64,000 nt of DNA from Noviherbaspirillum sedimenti (GTDB lineage: Bacteria; Pseudomonadota; Gammaproteobacteria; Burkholderiales; Burkholderiaceae_D). Where the stretch lies: positions 3,968,001 through 4,032,000 of the forward strand of contig NZ_QYUQ01000002.1 of assembly GCF_003590835.1 (NCBI RefSeq). The letters run 5' to 3'. Numbering within the stretch: the stretch's first letter is position 1; each line of letters begins with the position of its first letter. Position numbers and translations under genes: made by a program. Below, one piece after another: positions 25,575 to 35,041 of the stretch. The notes under the pieces were generated by a model. That model searched no databases. It had not been told where the DNA came from and saw only the letters and a program-made list of their open reading frames with translations.

Positions 25575-27318
25575 GGCTGCCTTTTTTCATTGATTGGACG
25601 GGTTGTGCCGTGGTTTCGGCTGCGGCCAGATGCTTGCCTGCAATGTAGCCCAGTGTCATGCCGGGGCCGAGCGTACCGCCAGCGCCTGCGTAACCACCCG
25701 ATACGAAGCTGAGCGCATCGTTGCCGGCGGCGTAAAGGCCGGGAATCGGCGCGCCATCCTGCGCCACCACACGCGCATTGCCATCGGTGCGGATGCCGGC
25801 GAAATTGCCGATATCGCCCGGCACAAGCTTGAGGGCGTAGAAGGGGCCAACGTCGAGCGGAGCAATGTTCGGGTTCGGCTTATGATCGGGGTCGCCCTGC
25901 GAGTGGTCATAGATGTTGCCGCCGCGGCCGAATTCCGGGTCGACGCCTTTGTGGGCATGTTCATTGAAGCGCGCGACCGTCCGCTCGAACTGGGCCGCAT
26001 CGATGCCGGCCTGTTGCGCGAGATCCGATAGCGTTTCGCCGCGCAGGATGTAGCCGGAGCGCACATGCTGGCCGTTTGGCACTGGCGCAGGCTTGACGAA
26101 GCCGAGGCCGTAGCGCCTGATGGCGCGGTGATCGCAGATCAGGTAGCAGAATGTTTGGGGTAGATGCTCGCAGGCCTTGACCATCGCCGGCACGAAGTCA
26201 TGGTAGGGCGCGGCTTCGTCGAAGAAGCGTTTTCCCTCGCTGGTGACGGCGATGAAACCAGGCTTCTGGCGGTCGACGATGTGCGGCCACAAGCTCTTGG
26301 GACCCTGGTAGTACGGGATGACCGAGATCGGCATCCATGCGGACGGTTGCTGCACAGCGGTGTCAACCCAGCCGCCCGCGGACTCCGCCAGCCGGGCGCC
26401 GTCGCCGGTGTTGCTGGGGTTGGCAAGGCTGCGATGCTCGCGCCCGGCTGCCTTGTGCGGATATACCTTGGCAGTGCGCGCCGCGTCATGCGGAAAGCCG
26501 CCGCTGGCCAGCACCACGCCCTTGCGCGCCATGACCCGTACGCGGCCCTGCTGCGTCTGGACCTCGGCGCCTTCAACCCTGCCATCGACAAAGACCAGTT
26601 CCTTGGCGGGTGCGTTCAGCCAGAGCTCGATGCCGCAGTCGAATGCCGAGCGGGACAGGCGTGCGATGAGCGCGCGGCCGCGCGTCACCGGATCGGGCTT
26701 GCCATAGCGGAGCACGTCCCTGAATACGCCGCCGAATTTGCGGAGCACGAAAGCGAGGCCCTTGAGCGAACGGCCGGCGCTCATGAGCTGTTTCATCTCC
26801 ACGTTGGAGCCGACCGCCAAGCCCATGAAATTGGTTTGCGTCAGCCCCTGGCGCAGCAACTTTCGGTACTTGCCGAGCCGCCAGGCTTCGTAATCCTTGG
26901 TGCCGATCGAGCGAACCGTGGCATGGCCTGGATAGGAAGGATGGTAGTCGGGATAGGAAAACGGATAGCATTCGAGCTCGGTCTCGCGTTCCAGGAAGTC
27001 GATCATTTCGGGCCCGTTGGCCAGAAAGGCGTCGACCCGCTCGGCATCGAAATACTCGCCGGCTTCCTGCGCGATGTAGGTGCGGGCCTGCTTCAGCGAA
27101 TCCGGTCCGAGCGAGGCGGAATGCCGGTTACCCGGGATCCACATGACGCCGCCCGAAAAGCAGCTGGTGCCGCCGTACACTGCATCCTTTTCGACCATCA
27201 GCACTTCGAGTCCCTGCTTGCGAGCGGTGATCGCGGCCGTAAATGCGGCGGCGCCACTGCCGACAACCAGAACATCGACTTGCTTGATGGCGGTCGTTCC
27301 TGCAGTAGTTGAATTCAT
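25567..27318 (-). CDS. FAD-dependent KstD-like dehydrogenase (cytoplasmic)
   Basis: A 583-residue flavoprotein of the fumarate reductase / 3-ketosteroid-delta1-dehydrogenase superfamily. It has the FAD motif VDVLVVGSGAAAFTAAITA at residues 14-32 and MVEKDAVYGGTSCFSGGVMW just after. The C-terminal GLYAAGNDALSFVSGGYAGAG segment carries Tyr543 and Gly547, matching the Tyr-x3-Gly of the KstD active site. No signal peptide. AGGAGACAGA precedes the ATG. It probably introduces a double bond next to a carbonyl on a ring or acyl chain. It forms one unit with the GMC oxidoreductase, whose start overlaps its stop. Confidence 0.85.
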   Translation of the reverse strand: MNSTTAGTTAIKQVDVLVVGSGAAAFTAAITARKQGLEVLMVEKDAVYGGTSCFSGGVMWIPGNRHSASLGPDSLKQARTYIAQEAGEYFDAERVDAFLANGPEMIDFLERETELECYPFSYPDYHPSYPGHATVRSIGTKDYEAWRLGKYRKLLRQGLTQTNFMGLAVGSNVEMKQLMSAGRSLKGLAFVLRKFGGVFRDVLRYGKPDPVTRGRALIARLSRSAFDCGIELWLNAPAKELVFVDGRVEGAEVQTQQGRVRVMARKGVVLASGGFPHDAARTAKVYPHKAAGREHRSLANPSNTGDGARLAESAGGWVDTAVQQPSAWMPISVIPYYQGPKSLWPHIVDRQKPGFIAVTSEGKRFFDEAAPYHDFVPAMVKACEHLPQTFCYLICDHRAIRRYGLGFVKPAPVPNGQHVRSGYILRGETLSDLAQQAGIDAAQFERTVARFNEHAHKGVDPEFGRGGNIYDHSQGDPDHKPNPNIAPLDVGPFYALKLVPGDIGNFAGIRTDGNARVVAQDGAPIPGLYAAGNDALSFVSGGYAGAGGTLGPGMTLGYIAGKHLAAAETTAQPVQSMKKGSHG

Positions 27319-27355
27319 TCTGTCTCCTGTAAGTGCGTAGTCTTGGAATTTGAGG

Positions 27356-28723
27356 TCAGGACGTCAGCTTTGGCTGGAATTCGGCATGCGTGGCCGGATT
27401 GAAATCCGGGTCGTCATGATCGAACGGACTGATGGCATGACGGCGCGGCCACAGCAAGGTGGCAGCCACGATGGACATCAGCACGAACAATGCTGGGTAA
27501 AACGCCGGGTAGTCCAGTGAAAAGCGCGCCAGATAAGTCAGGACGATCAGCGCGGTGCCGCCGAAGATGGCGATCGGAATGTTGTAACAAGTCGCCAGTC
27601 CTGTATAGCGGATTTGTGCGGGGAATGCCCTGGCAAGAAAGGTCAGCGACAAGCCCATCGAGGCGCCGGCGCTCAATCCAAGGAAAATGGCCGGCAGCCA
27701 CAGTCCGTCCACTGTATCCTGGCTGAACATCCAGAACATGCAGATGACCGTGCACAACTGCATCAGCAGGTAGCCATTGCGCAGGTTAAAGACACGCCAT
27801 GACACCAGCATGCCGCCGAGGATATTCCCCATTCCCGAAAAGGTCAGCATGAGGGTCAGGATGGTCGAGACTTCCGCCATGGGAAGCTTCTTCATGGTGA
27901 CGAAGTAGGTGATCGGAAATTGCTGTGTTGCCGCTGCCACGATGGTGGTGCAGGCAGCCAGGAACATGGCGCCGATCAGGTTGAACCGGTGCTTCGACAT
28001 CATTTCCGCAAAGGGGGGGCGCTCCGACAGCATCATTTTTGCCTTCATGGCTTCGAAGACCGACGTTTCATGGGTGAATCGGCGCAGGTAAACCGACAGC
28101 ACGCCAAAGATGCCGCCCATGATAAAGGGGATGCGCCAGCCATAGTTCATCATGGCTTCCGCACCCAGCATATGGGTAAGCCCGCTGACGACTGCTGAGC
28201 CCGCAAGTGAGCCAGTGCTCGTTGCAGCGGCCATGATGCCGAGAGCAAAGGCAACTTTGCGGCCGCTGACCTGCTCGGACACGAAACTGATCGCGCCAGG
28301 CAACTCACCGCCGAGCGAAATGCCCTGTGCCAGGCGACACAGCAGCAGCAGGATCGGCGCCCAGATGCCGATGACCGCATAGCCAGGCAAGATGCCGATG
28401 ACCAGCGTGGGGCCGGCCATCAAGGCGAGCGTCAGCGTGAAGATGCGCTTGCGGCCAACCCGGTCGCCGATCTGGGCCATGATGATGCCGCCGACGGGGC
28501 GGATCAGGAAGCCGGCGGCAAAGATGCCGAAAGTCTGGATCAGGCGCAGCCATTCCGGCATGTCGGGCGAGGAAAAGTGCCGGCTGATCTGCGGGGCCAG
28601 AAAAACAAAGATGATAAATTCGAAATACTCGAGCATGCTGCCGAGCGAAGCGACGCCCAATGCCTTGAATTGTTCGCGGCGATTGGCGGGAGGCAGTTTA
28701 TCTGCCGTGGATTTCTGCTGCAT
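27356..28723 (-). CDS. MFS transporter, metabolite:H+ symporter type
   Basis: A 455-residue major facilitator protein with about 12 membrane helices, closest in pattern to the metabolite:H+ symporter branch (ProP/KgtP-like). It opens with ALGVASLGSMLEYFEFIIFVFLA, then has the loop motif AQIGDRVGRKRIF between helices 2 and 3 near residue 86, and LCRLAQGISLGGELPGA near 130, which is typical of this branch. CAGGAGTGAGAC precedes the ATG. It leads the minus-strand arm and probably imports the growth substrate or a derived acid. Confidence 0.9.
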   Translation of the reverse strand: MQQKSTADKLPPANRREQFKALGVASLGSMLEYFEFIIFVFLAPQISRHFSSPDMPEWLRLIQTFGIFAAGFLIRPVGGIIMAQIGDRVGRKRIFTLTLALMAGPTLVIGILPGYAVIGIWAPILLLLCRLAQGISLGGELPGAISFVSEQVSGRKVAFALGIMAAATSTGSLAGSAVVSGLTHMLGAEAMMNYGWRIPFIMGGIFGVLSVYLRRFTHETSVFEAMKAKMMLSERPPFAEMMSKHRFNLIGAMFLAACTTIVAAATQQFPITYFVTMKKLPMAEVSTILTLMLTFSGMGNILGGMLVSWRVFNLRNGYLLMQLCTVICMFWMFSQDTVDGLWLPAIFLGLSAGASMGLSLTFLARAFPAQIRYTGLATCYNIPIAIFGGTALIVLTYLARFSLDYPAFYPALFVLMSIVAATLLWPRRHAISPFDHDDPDFNPATHAEFQPKLTS

Positions 28724-28903
28724 GTCTCACTCCTGTAGGCGTGTTTTTTTGTATGGTTTTATGAAGGTCTGCGTCGCCGGCGACGGGTCTTGTCCAGTGT
28801 CCTTGGCTGGGGGAGAGGTTCATGATGGCGCTCTGTTCCAGTCGGCGAAGGTGGTACACGGGATGGTACTGCTCATTTGGCGCTGGCGCGTCCAATGCCC
28901 TTG

Positions 28904-28917
28904 CTGGCAGCTGCCAG
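28904..28917. promoter_or_regulatory. 14-base perfect palindrome, candidate operator
   Basis: CTGGCAGCTGCCAG is self-complementary and lies about 180 bases upstream of the MFS gene start. The dyad symmetry suits a dimeric repressor such as TetR. There is no direct evidence of binding. Confidence 0.35.
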
Positions 28918-29310
28918 GATCGCTCTCTTTTCTGTCTATTGAAGATTCACAATCAGACTCCATTCGTAGCAAAAATTTTGGTTTAACCATTTAAGTCTAC
29001 GCCGAAAGTCCAAAGTGGTCCATCAATAAAAGCAGGCTGGCTGGCTTGTTAAATTTAAGGTCTGGAAACGGTATGTGACGATGCAGGCGGCATGCCAGCC
29101 TGGTCGGATTGGTGTGCGCTGGCACGCCCCGGTACTGCGTGCTTCTTCATGGAGGGCGCAGAGAGGCAAACGCTTATATACCCTCCCAATTTACGTCAGT
29201 GTTGTTGCGACCAGGCATCAGTATTTGCCGATCTCCTGAAGGCTCCATATGAGGGGAAACACCAGCTTGTCGCTTCCGTCCAAAATTTAGTAAAAAACAG
29301 GACAAATTGC

Positions 29311-29339
29311 TTGTTATTTGCAAATGTGCGGTGTAAAGT
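29311..29339 (+). promoter_or_regulatory. Candidate promoter for the Rieske/uptake operon
   Basis: TTGTTA (29311-29316) and TAAAGT (29334-29339) are separated by 17 bases, each matching four of six sigma-70 consensus bases. They lie about 65 bases upstream of the TTG start at 29404, in an AT-rich stretch. Confidence 0.35.
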
Positions 29340-29403
29340 TTGGTGTAGGGCGTAAACAAATAAGCGCCAGGCAGCTGCAACAGGCTGGCAACAGGAGACA
29401 AGA

Positions 29404-30783
29404 TTGGCTGGAAATTACAAAGATATCAATGAGGAATCTTCGGTGCGCTGCCCTGGCGTATCCTGGGACGAACTGGCTGCCGCGGATAGTCGCGCTGTGC
29501 CGGATTACCTCAAAACGGATACCTATCAAAGCTTGGGTTCCGCGCCGCTGTCGACCGATCGTTACACCAGCCCGGAATTCTTCCGGCGCGAGATGGACAA
29601 GATGTGGCCGCATGTCTGGCAATTTGCCGCACGCGACGAGGAGCTGCGCAATCCCGGCGATGTGGTGGTCTATGAAAATGCCGGGCGCTCCTACCTGGTG
29701 ACGCGCCAGCCGGACGGTTCGGTCAAGGCCTTTCATAACGTCTGCCTGCATCGCGGCCGCAAGCTGCGCACCGCCAATGGCCGGGTCGGGGAATTCAAAT
29801 GTTCCTACCATGCGTGGACCTGGAACACGGACGGCAGCCTGAAGAACATTCCCAGCCGCTGGGATTTCAAGCACCTCGATGAGCAGCCGCTGGGCTTGCC
29901 CGAGGCGGAAGTGGGGCGCTGGGGCGGCTTCATTTTCATCCGGGAAGAGCCGGGCGGCCCTTCCCTGGAAGAGTTCCTCGGGCCGCTGCCGGCGCATTTT
30001 GAGCGCTGGAAGCCCGAGCAGCGCGTGACCACGGCGTGGGCTGCCAAGGTGGTGCCGGCCAACTGGAAGGCCTGCGCCGAGGCGTTCATGGAAGCCTTCC
30101 ATGTGATCGCAACGCACCCGCAGATCCTGCCTTTCACCGGCGACGCCAACAGCAAGTACAACCTGTACAACGACAATGTCAACCTGGCGATCACGCCCTT
30201 CGGCGTGACCTCGCCGCATCTGGCCGGCGATGGTCTTGCGCAGCAGGCCATCATGGATGCCTACCTGCGATACAACGGCCGGGTGGTGCCGAAAGACAGC
30301 ACCATCGATGTGCCGGACGGCTTCACCGCGCGGCGTGCCATGGGCGACTTCAACCGCAAGCGCTTTGCGGAAATGGCGGGAGTCGATCTCGATCATGCCA
30401 GCGATGCCGAGGTCCAGGATGCCTTGACCTACAACGTCTTCCCCAACTTTTCACCCTGGGGCGGTTTTTCGCCTGCCGTGATATACCGCTGGCGGCCCTG
30501 GGGTGATCAGGACCATACCCTGATGGAAGTGCGCATCCTGACCCCGGTCCCGGAAGGTCAGTCGTTGCCGCCGTCGGCGCCCATGCAAATGCTCGCATCG
30601 GATCAGAACTGGGCAGAAGCATTGGGGGTATTGGGCAGCATCGTCGATCAGGATATGGGCAACCTGCCGCATGTGCAGGCCGGCATGAAAGCGTCAAAGA
30701 CAAAGCAGTTGCAACTTGCAAATTATCAGGAAGTGCGCATCCGCCATTTCCATCAAACCCTCGACAAGTATTTGGCCGATTGA
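29404..30783 (+). CDS. Rieske [2Fe-2S] oxygenase, large subunit
   Basis: A 459-residue ring-hydroxylating oxygenase alpha subunit. The Rieske cluster ligands are Cys114-x-His116 and Cys133-x2-His136 (CLHRGRK and CSYHAWTW). The mononuclear iron histidines are His233 and His238 in FMEAFHVIATH; the bridging acidic position is Glu230 rather than the more usual Asp. The start is TTG at 29404, strongly supported by CAGGAGACAAGA. No small beta subunit follows, so it is probably an alpha-only oxygenase. The next gene is a quinone oxidoreductase. Its electron donors may be the ferredoxin at 60135 and the reductase at 63093. Substrate unknown. Confidence 0.9.
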   Translation: MAGNYKDINEESSVRCPGVSWDELAAADSRAVPDYLKTDTYQSLGSAPLSTDRYTSPEFFRREMDKMWPHVWQFAARDEELRNPGDVVVYENAGRSYLVTRQPDGSVKAFHNVCLHRGRKLRTANGRVGEFKCSYHAWTWNTDGSLKNIPSRWDFKHLDEQPLGLPEAEVGRWGGFIFIREEPGGPSLEEFLGPLPAHFERWKPEQRVTTAWAAKVVPANWKACAEAFMEAFHVIATHPQILPFTGDANSKYNLYNDNVNLAITPFGVTSPHLAGDGLAQQAIMDAYLRYNGRVVPKDSTIDVPDGFTARRAMGDFNRKRFAEMAGVDLDHASDAEVQDALTYNVFPNFSPWGGFSPAVIYRWRPWGDQDHTLMEVRILTPVPEGQSLPPSAPMQMLASDQNWAEALGVLGSIVDQDMGNLPHVQAGMKASKTKQLQLANYQEVRIRHFHQTLDKYLAD

Positions 30784-30803
30784 CGTTGGCAAGAAAGATC
30801 TGA

Positions 30804-31814
30804 ATGAAAGCTATTGCAATTACCGCCTTTGGCGCCCCTGAAGTCTTGCAACTGGTAGACCGGCCTCAGCCGGTTCCGCAAGCGGGTGAAGTCCTGATCA
30901 AGGTGGCCGCGTCCGGTGTCAATCGCCCGGATGTGTCGCAGCGCGAGGGCAATTATCCGCCGCCGCCGGGCATCTCCGACTTGCCTGGTCTGGAAATCGC
31001 CGGCGAGATCGTTGGTGGCGATCTATCGCATCCCGACAATATCTGGGGATTGAAGTCCGGTAGTGCTGTTTGCGCGCTGGTGGCTGGTGGTGGCTACGCC
31101 GAGTATTGCGTTGCTCCGATCGCCCAGTGTCTGCCGGTGCCGGCGGGCCTGTCGATGGTCGCAGCCGCCGCCCTGCCGGAAACCTACTTTACCGTCTGGA
31201 CCAATGTATTCGATCGCGCCCGTCTGGGACATGCCGAAGATGGCCGTCTGGAGTCCTTGCTGGTGCATGGGGGGGGCAGCGGCATTGGCGTTACCGCCAT
31301 CCAGATCGCCCATGCACTGGGACACCGGGTGTTTGCTACCGCGGGTAGTGAAGAGAAGTGCCGTGCCACCGAGCGTCTCGGGGCAGCGCGCGGCATTAAC
31401 TACAAGTCCGAAGATTTCGTGGCGGTGGTCAAGGAGTTGACCGAGGGGCGCGGGGTGGATGTGGTGCTGGATATGGTCGCCGGCGACTACATTCCTCGGG
31501 ATATCGATTGCCTGGCGGTGGATGGACGTTTGGCGCTGGTGGCTGTATTGGGTGGCACAGACACTCGGGTGGATCTGCTCAAAGTGCTGATGAAGCGCCT
31601 GACCATCAGCGGTTCAACCTTGCGCGCGCGCTCGATCGCGTTCAAGCAGGCCATTGCGCGCAAGCTTGTCGAGCGGGTCTGGCCACTCCTGGAGACGGGC
31701 CGGATCAAGCCGGAAATCTACGCCACCTTTGCCCCTGCGGCCGCGCCCGAGGCGCATCGGCTAATGGAGAGTAATCAGCATATTGGCAAGATCGTCATTG
31801 ATTGGGAAAAATAA
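30804..31814 (+). CDS. NAD(P)H:quinone oxidoreductase / MDR alcohol dehydrogenase-like
   Basis: A 336-residue medium-chain reductase of the zinc-free quinone oxidoreductase branch (PIG3-like). It begins MKAIAITAFGAPEVLQLVDR. Other features are NRPDVSQREGNYPPPPG near residue 40, the NADPH-binding LLVHGGGSGIGVTAIQIAHALG near 150 and GVDVVLDMVAGDY near 215. The zinc ligands of alcohol dehydrogenases are absent. It lies 20 bases after the Rieske gene. It may reduce an enone intermediate made by the oxygenase and KstD-like enzymes. Confidence 0.88.
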   Translation: MKAIAITAFGAPEVLQLVDRPQPVPQAGEVLIKVAASGVNRPDVSQREGNYPPPPGISDLPGLEIAGEIVGGDLSHPDNIWGLKSGSAVCALVAGGGYAEYCVAPIAQCLPVPAGLSMVAAAALPETYFTVWTNVFDRARLGHAEDGRLESLLVHGGGSGIGVTAIQIAHALGHRVFATAGSEEKCRATERLGAARGINYKSEDFVAVVKELTEGRGVDVVLDMVAGDYIPRDIDCLAVDGRLALVAVLGGTDTRVDLLKVLMKRLTISGSTLRARSIAFKQAIARKLVERVWPLLETGRIKPEIYATFAPAAAPEAHRLMESNQHIGKIVIDWEK

Positions 31815-31991
31815 CTTTAGCAGCAGGCAGCATAAGCAGCGAGTAGTAGCGGGGGAGTAGCGGTGCAGCCGTAACATTCGCCCGAGTAAGTGTCGGACCA
31901 CCAGGTGTACAAACGCAGGGTTGCCCGGATTTTAATCACAATTGAGATAAATTAATTCAAGATGAGCCAATTCGACAGGAGACAAAAAGTG

Positions 31992-33539
31992 ATGAACAAC
32001 GGCAAGAGGCGGCGCCTCGCTTTGAAACTGGCGGTGTCTGGGCTTGCGCTGTATGGCGCTGCGGGCGCCACTCTGGCAGTAGATATTGACACCGGCAACC
32101 CCGATGTGTCGATGCAATGGGGTAACACTCTTCGCTACAATCTCGGCTTCCGTGCCGAGTCGCGCAATGCGGGCTGGGAAACCAGTGGCATCGCAAGCAC
32201 ACAGGCCAAATACGACAAGGGCGACGTGGTGATCAACCGCGGTGACTGGCTGAGCGAACTCGACTTCAGCTACAAGGGACAGTTTGGCTTCCGTCTTGCA
32301 ACGGCTGCGTGGTACAACGCCGAATTCGACAAGCAGGTAACCCTGGCACCGGGACAGGTGGCGAGCAACTACAACGGCAACGTGTTTTCCAACCACACCA
32401 AGCGCTTCCACGGCGGGCCGTCGGCCGAAATTCTCGATGCCTATGTCTTCGCCAACTTCGATGTCGCCGGCATGCCCGCCAACGTCAAGGTGGGCCGCCA
32501 GACCAATCTGTGGGGCGAAGCAACCGTCCTGAGTGCGCACAGTATTTCGAACCAGCAGCAACCGGTGGATGGCCTCAAGGCGGTATCTTCCCCAGGGATC
32601 GACGCCAAGGAAGTTCAGCTGCCGATCGGGCAGATCCATGGCACGATCCAGGTCAACGACAAGTTGTCGCTGGCGGCGATGTACCAGTATGAATGGCTGC
32701 CAACCCGCATTGCCGAGAGTGGCACTTTCCTTTCCGGCTCCGACTCCCTGTTGCGAGGTCCGGATCGCGGCTTTGGAGGTCGCACCAATCTCCGGCTCGC
32801 CAAGCCTAAGGATGACAACGACTGGGGCGTCAGCGCCCGCTACAATTCCGAGTGGGTGGGCGGCGTGGTGGGTGTCTACTTCCGTGAATACACTGAAAAG
32901 GGACCGACGATCAGCTTGGCGCCGACGAACTATCGTGCGATTTTCCCCGAAAGCACCAAGCTGTACGGCTTGAGTGTCGGCAAGTTGATTGGTGGTTTGA
33001 GTACGGCTGCGGAGCTCTCCTACCGCAAGGATGCTGCCCTCAAGAGCACGATTCTTGACGGATCGGCAGTTGGTGCTCGTGGTAACACCTGGCACGCGCT
33101 GGCCAACGTTGCCAAGCAATGGGGGCAAAGCGCCTATTGGAGTCAGATCAACCTCTCCGGTGAGCTGGCATACAGCCATCTGGACAAGGTTACCTCTGGC
33201 GCTGCGTACTTCAGGCCATGTGCAGCGGGCGCCGATGTCAAGCGGACCGGCTGTTCCAGCAAGAATAACTGGGAAGCGACCGTCCGCCTGAGCCCGACCT
33301 GGACTGCGGTTGTCCCGGGTTGGGATCTGGGCGCAACGACGTCGCTCACTTATGGCCTGGATGGCAACGGTTCAACCACAGGCAGCGCCAGCGAGAACGC
33401 CGGCAGCTGGACCGTGGGTGCTACTGCCACCTATAACAATCAGCACGATTTCAGTATTGCGTACAACGACGCCATGTCGCCTGTCGGCCCGCAGCCTGAT
33501 CGTGGTTGGCTGTCCATGACCTATAAATATCAGTTCTAA
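31992..33539 (+). CDS. DUF1302 family outer-membrane-type protein
   Basis: A 515-residue exported protein of the DUF1302 family. A signal peptide (NNGKRRRLALKLAVSGLAL to GATLA) is followed by a beta-strand-rich body with alternating aromatic strands, ending in YNDAMSPVGPQPDRGWLSMT and a C-terminal aromatic residue (YQF), as in outer-membrane beta-barrels. Start: ATG 31992, or GTG 31989 directly before it, behind AGGAGACAAAAA. DUF1302, DUF1329, a YCF48-like protein and an RND protein recur as a set in catabolic clusters for hydrophobic compounds. The barrel is inferred to be the outer-membrane element. Confidence 0.85.
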   Translation: MNNGKRRRLALKLAVSGLALYGAAGATLAVDIDTGNPDVSMQWGNTLRYNLGFRAESRNAGWETSGIASTQAKYDKGDVVINRGDWLSELDFSYKGQFGFRLATAAWYNAEFDKQVTLAPGQVASNYNGNVFSNHTKRFHGGPSAEILDAYVFANFDVAGMPANVKVGRQTNLWGEATVLSAHSISNQQQPVDGLKAVSSPGIDAKEVQLPIGQIHGTIQVNDKLSLAAMYQYEWLPTRIAESGTFLSGSDSLLRGPDRGFGGRTNLRLAKPKDDNDWGVSARYNSEWVGGVVGVYFREYTEKGPTISLAPTNYRAIFPESTKLYGLSVGKLIGGLSTAAELSYRKDAALKSTILDGSAVGARGNTWHALANVAKQWGQSAYWSQINLSGELAYSHLDKVTSGAAYFRPCAAGADVKRTGCSSKNNWEATVRLSPTWTAVVPGWDLGATTSLTYGLDGNGSTTGSASENAGSWTVGATATYNNQHDFSIAYNDAMSPVGPQPDRGWLSMTYKYQF

Positions 33540-33576
33540 TAACGACAACCGTTTAATCCGTTTCTAGGAGACTTTC

Positions 33577-34944
33577 ATGAAATCAATGAAAAAATACGCG
33601 CCGATAGCGATGCTGCTCGGTGCAGCAAGCCTAGCGCAAGCCCAGCAAGGCGATGTGAAACAGCTTGGCACCACCTTGACACCTTGGGGCGCTATCGTCG
33701 CAGGTAATGCTGACGGCACGATTCCCGCCTACACTGGCGGCCTGACCACGCCACCGGCCAACTACGACAAAAGCAATCCAGGCTGGCGTCCGGACCCGTT
33801 CCCAGGCGACAAGCCGCTGTTCAAGATCGATGCCAGCAACATGGAGAAGTACAAGGACAAGCTGACCCCGGGCACGATCGAAATGCTGAAGAAGTACCCG
33901 ACTTTCAACGTCGAAGTCTTCCAGAGCCGCCGTTCCGTTGCTTATCCCAAGAACGTGCAGGAAAATTCGATCAAGAATGCCACGCGCTGCAAGGTCATCA
34001 ATGACGGCCTGGGGCTGGACACTTCCACCGGTTGCGGCTTCGGCATCGCTTTCCCGATCCCGAAGAACGGCACCGAAGCCATGTGGAGCCTCGCCACAAA
34101 GTACCGCGGCCAGGCTTTCGTCCAGAAGAACATGCAGGGCTCGTTCGTCAAGCCTTCCGGCGAAATCGTGAGGACATACGAAGCAATGGGTTATCGTGGC
34201 TGGGATTTTTATGATCCGAGCAAGCCGAACCCGGACCGTTATTATTCGTACAGCTACGAATACGCCGCGCCGACCCGCCTGGCGAACAACGCAGCCATCG
34301 TCTTTGACGAAATCAAGACCGGCGAGCGCACTGCCTATAATTACAGCCCGGCGACCCGCCGCGTCCGTCTTTCCCCGGACAACTCGGGCGACACCCCGGT
34401 TTCCCAGATGGGCGGCGCCATGACCTTCGACGAAGACGGCATGTTCGCCGGCAAGCTGGATCGCTTCGACTGGCAGCTGGTGGGCAAGAAGGAAATGTAC
34501 ATCCCGTACAATAACTATCGCTTCCAGTATCCCGATGCGAATGGCGAGTGCGCAGGTGCGAAGCGTACCGTTGCTTACCATCTGAACCCGAAATGCGTGC
34601 GCTGGGAACTGCATCGCGTCTGGCATATCAAGGCGACTTTGAAAGAGGGCAAGCGCCATATCTTCAAGCAGCGTGACCTGTATCTCGATGAAGATAGCTG
34701 GGGCGAAGGTGTTGGCGACAATTACGATCACAACGGCAAGATCTTCCACGTCGTGTATCAGATCGGTGCGCCGATGTATGATGCGCCGGCTCCCTCTGCG
34801 ACCGACAACGTCATCTTTGATCTGGTGTCGGGCGTGTATGGCTACTCCGGTGCGCAAAGCGGTAACTACCTGACTGACATCTGGCCGCGCTCGAAGTACG
34901 CTCCTGACTTGATCGTCAACAAGAAAATCGACTTCAAAAAATAA
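33577..34944 (+). CDS. DUF1329 family envelope protein (copy 1)
   Basis: A 455-residue exported DUF1329 protein. The signal peptide is MKSMKKYAPIAMLLGAASLAQAQ. Conserved stretches include GNADGTIPAYTGGL near residue 46, the Tyr-rich NPDRYYSYSYEY, YSPATRRVRLSP near 255, YNNYRFQYPDANGECAG and RHIFKQRDLYLDEDSWG near 365. The fold is thought to be LolB-like, which suits carrying lipid-like ligands in the periplasm. AGGAGACTTTC precedes the ATG. It lies 37 bases after DUF1302. A close second copy is at 61563, with long identical blocks and a related downstream hairpin. Confidence 0.88.
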   Translation: MKSMKKYAPIAMLLGAASLAQAQQGDVKQLGTTLTPWGAIVAGNADGTIPAYTGGLTTPPANYDKSNPGWRPDPFPGDKPLFKIDASNMEKYKDKLTPGTIEMLKKYPTFNVEVFQSRRSVAYPKNVQENSIKNATRCKVINDGLGLDTSTGCGFGIAFPIPKNGTEAMWSLATKYRGQAFVQKNMQGSFVKPSGEIVRTYEAMGYRGWDFYDPSKPNPDRYYSYSYEYAAPTRLANNAAIVFDEIKTGERTAYNYSPATRRVRLSPDNSGDTPVSQMGGAMTFDEDGMFAGKLDRFDWQLVGKKEMYIPYNNYRFQYPDANGECAGAKRTVAYHLNPKCVRWELHRVWHIKATLKEGKRHIFKQRDLYLDEDSWGEGVGDNYDHNGKIFHVVYQIGAPMYDAPAPSATDNVIFDLVSGVYGYSGAQSGNYLTDIWPRSKYAPDLIVNKKIDFKK

Positions 34945-34970
34945 TTAAACGTGGGTCGATAGCGGTGTAA

Positions 34971-35000
34971 CCAGGCAAGGCGCATTGCGCGCTTGCCTGG
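34971..35000 (+). terminator. Hairpin after DUF1329 copy 1
   Basis: CCAGGCAAG (34971-34979) and CTTGCCTGG (34992-35000) form a 9-base stem with a 12-base loop. No T-run follows, so read-through into the YCF48-like and RND genes is likely. The hairpin may set their expression lower. It is homologous in position and sequence to the hairpin after DUF1329 copy 2. Confidence 0.55.
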
Positions 35001-35041
35001 CCTTGCTTATAGCCGATCAGGCTCGGTGATGCGGATAAAAT

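Larger units (their letters stand above)
28724..29403. other. Long divergent control region of the catabolic cluster
   Basis: This 680-base non-coding region separates the MFS/flavoprotein arm from the Rieske arm. It contains a perfect 14-base palindrome, CTGGCAGCTGCCAG, at 28904-28917, and AT-rich stretches at about 28965-29060 and 29285-29350. No convincing gene or gene remnant is seen. Its length suggests binding sites for one or both TetR regulators of the window. Confidence 0.5.

Noticed and set aside
29108..29135. TGGCACG-containing stretch considered as a sigma-54 promoter
   Set aside because: The required TGC element is not at the correct spacing, and no sigma-54 activator gene is in the window.
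31932..33179. Long antisense open frame opposite the DUF1302 gene, and similar long frames opposite 1312-2727, 33577-34944, 36126-38630, 39341-41305, 46072-48162 and 51540-53285
   Set aside because: They are mirror frames of GC-rich codon usage, lack ribosome-binding sites and give low-complexity, His/Arg/Gln-rich translations without recognisable domains.
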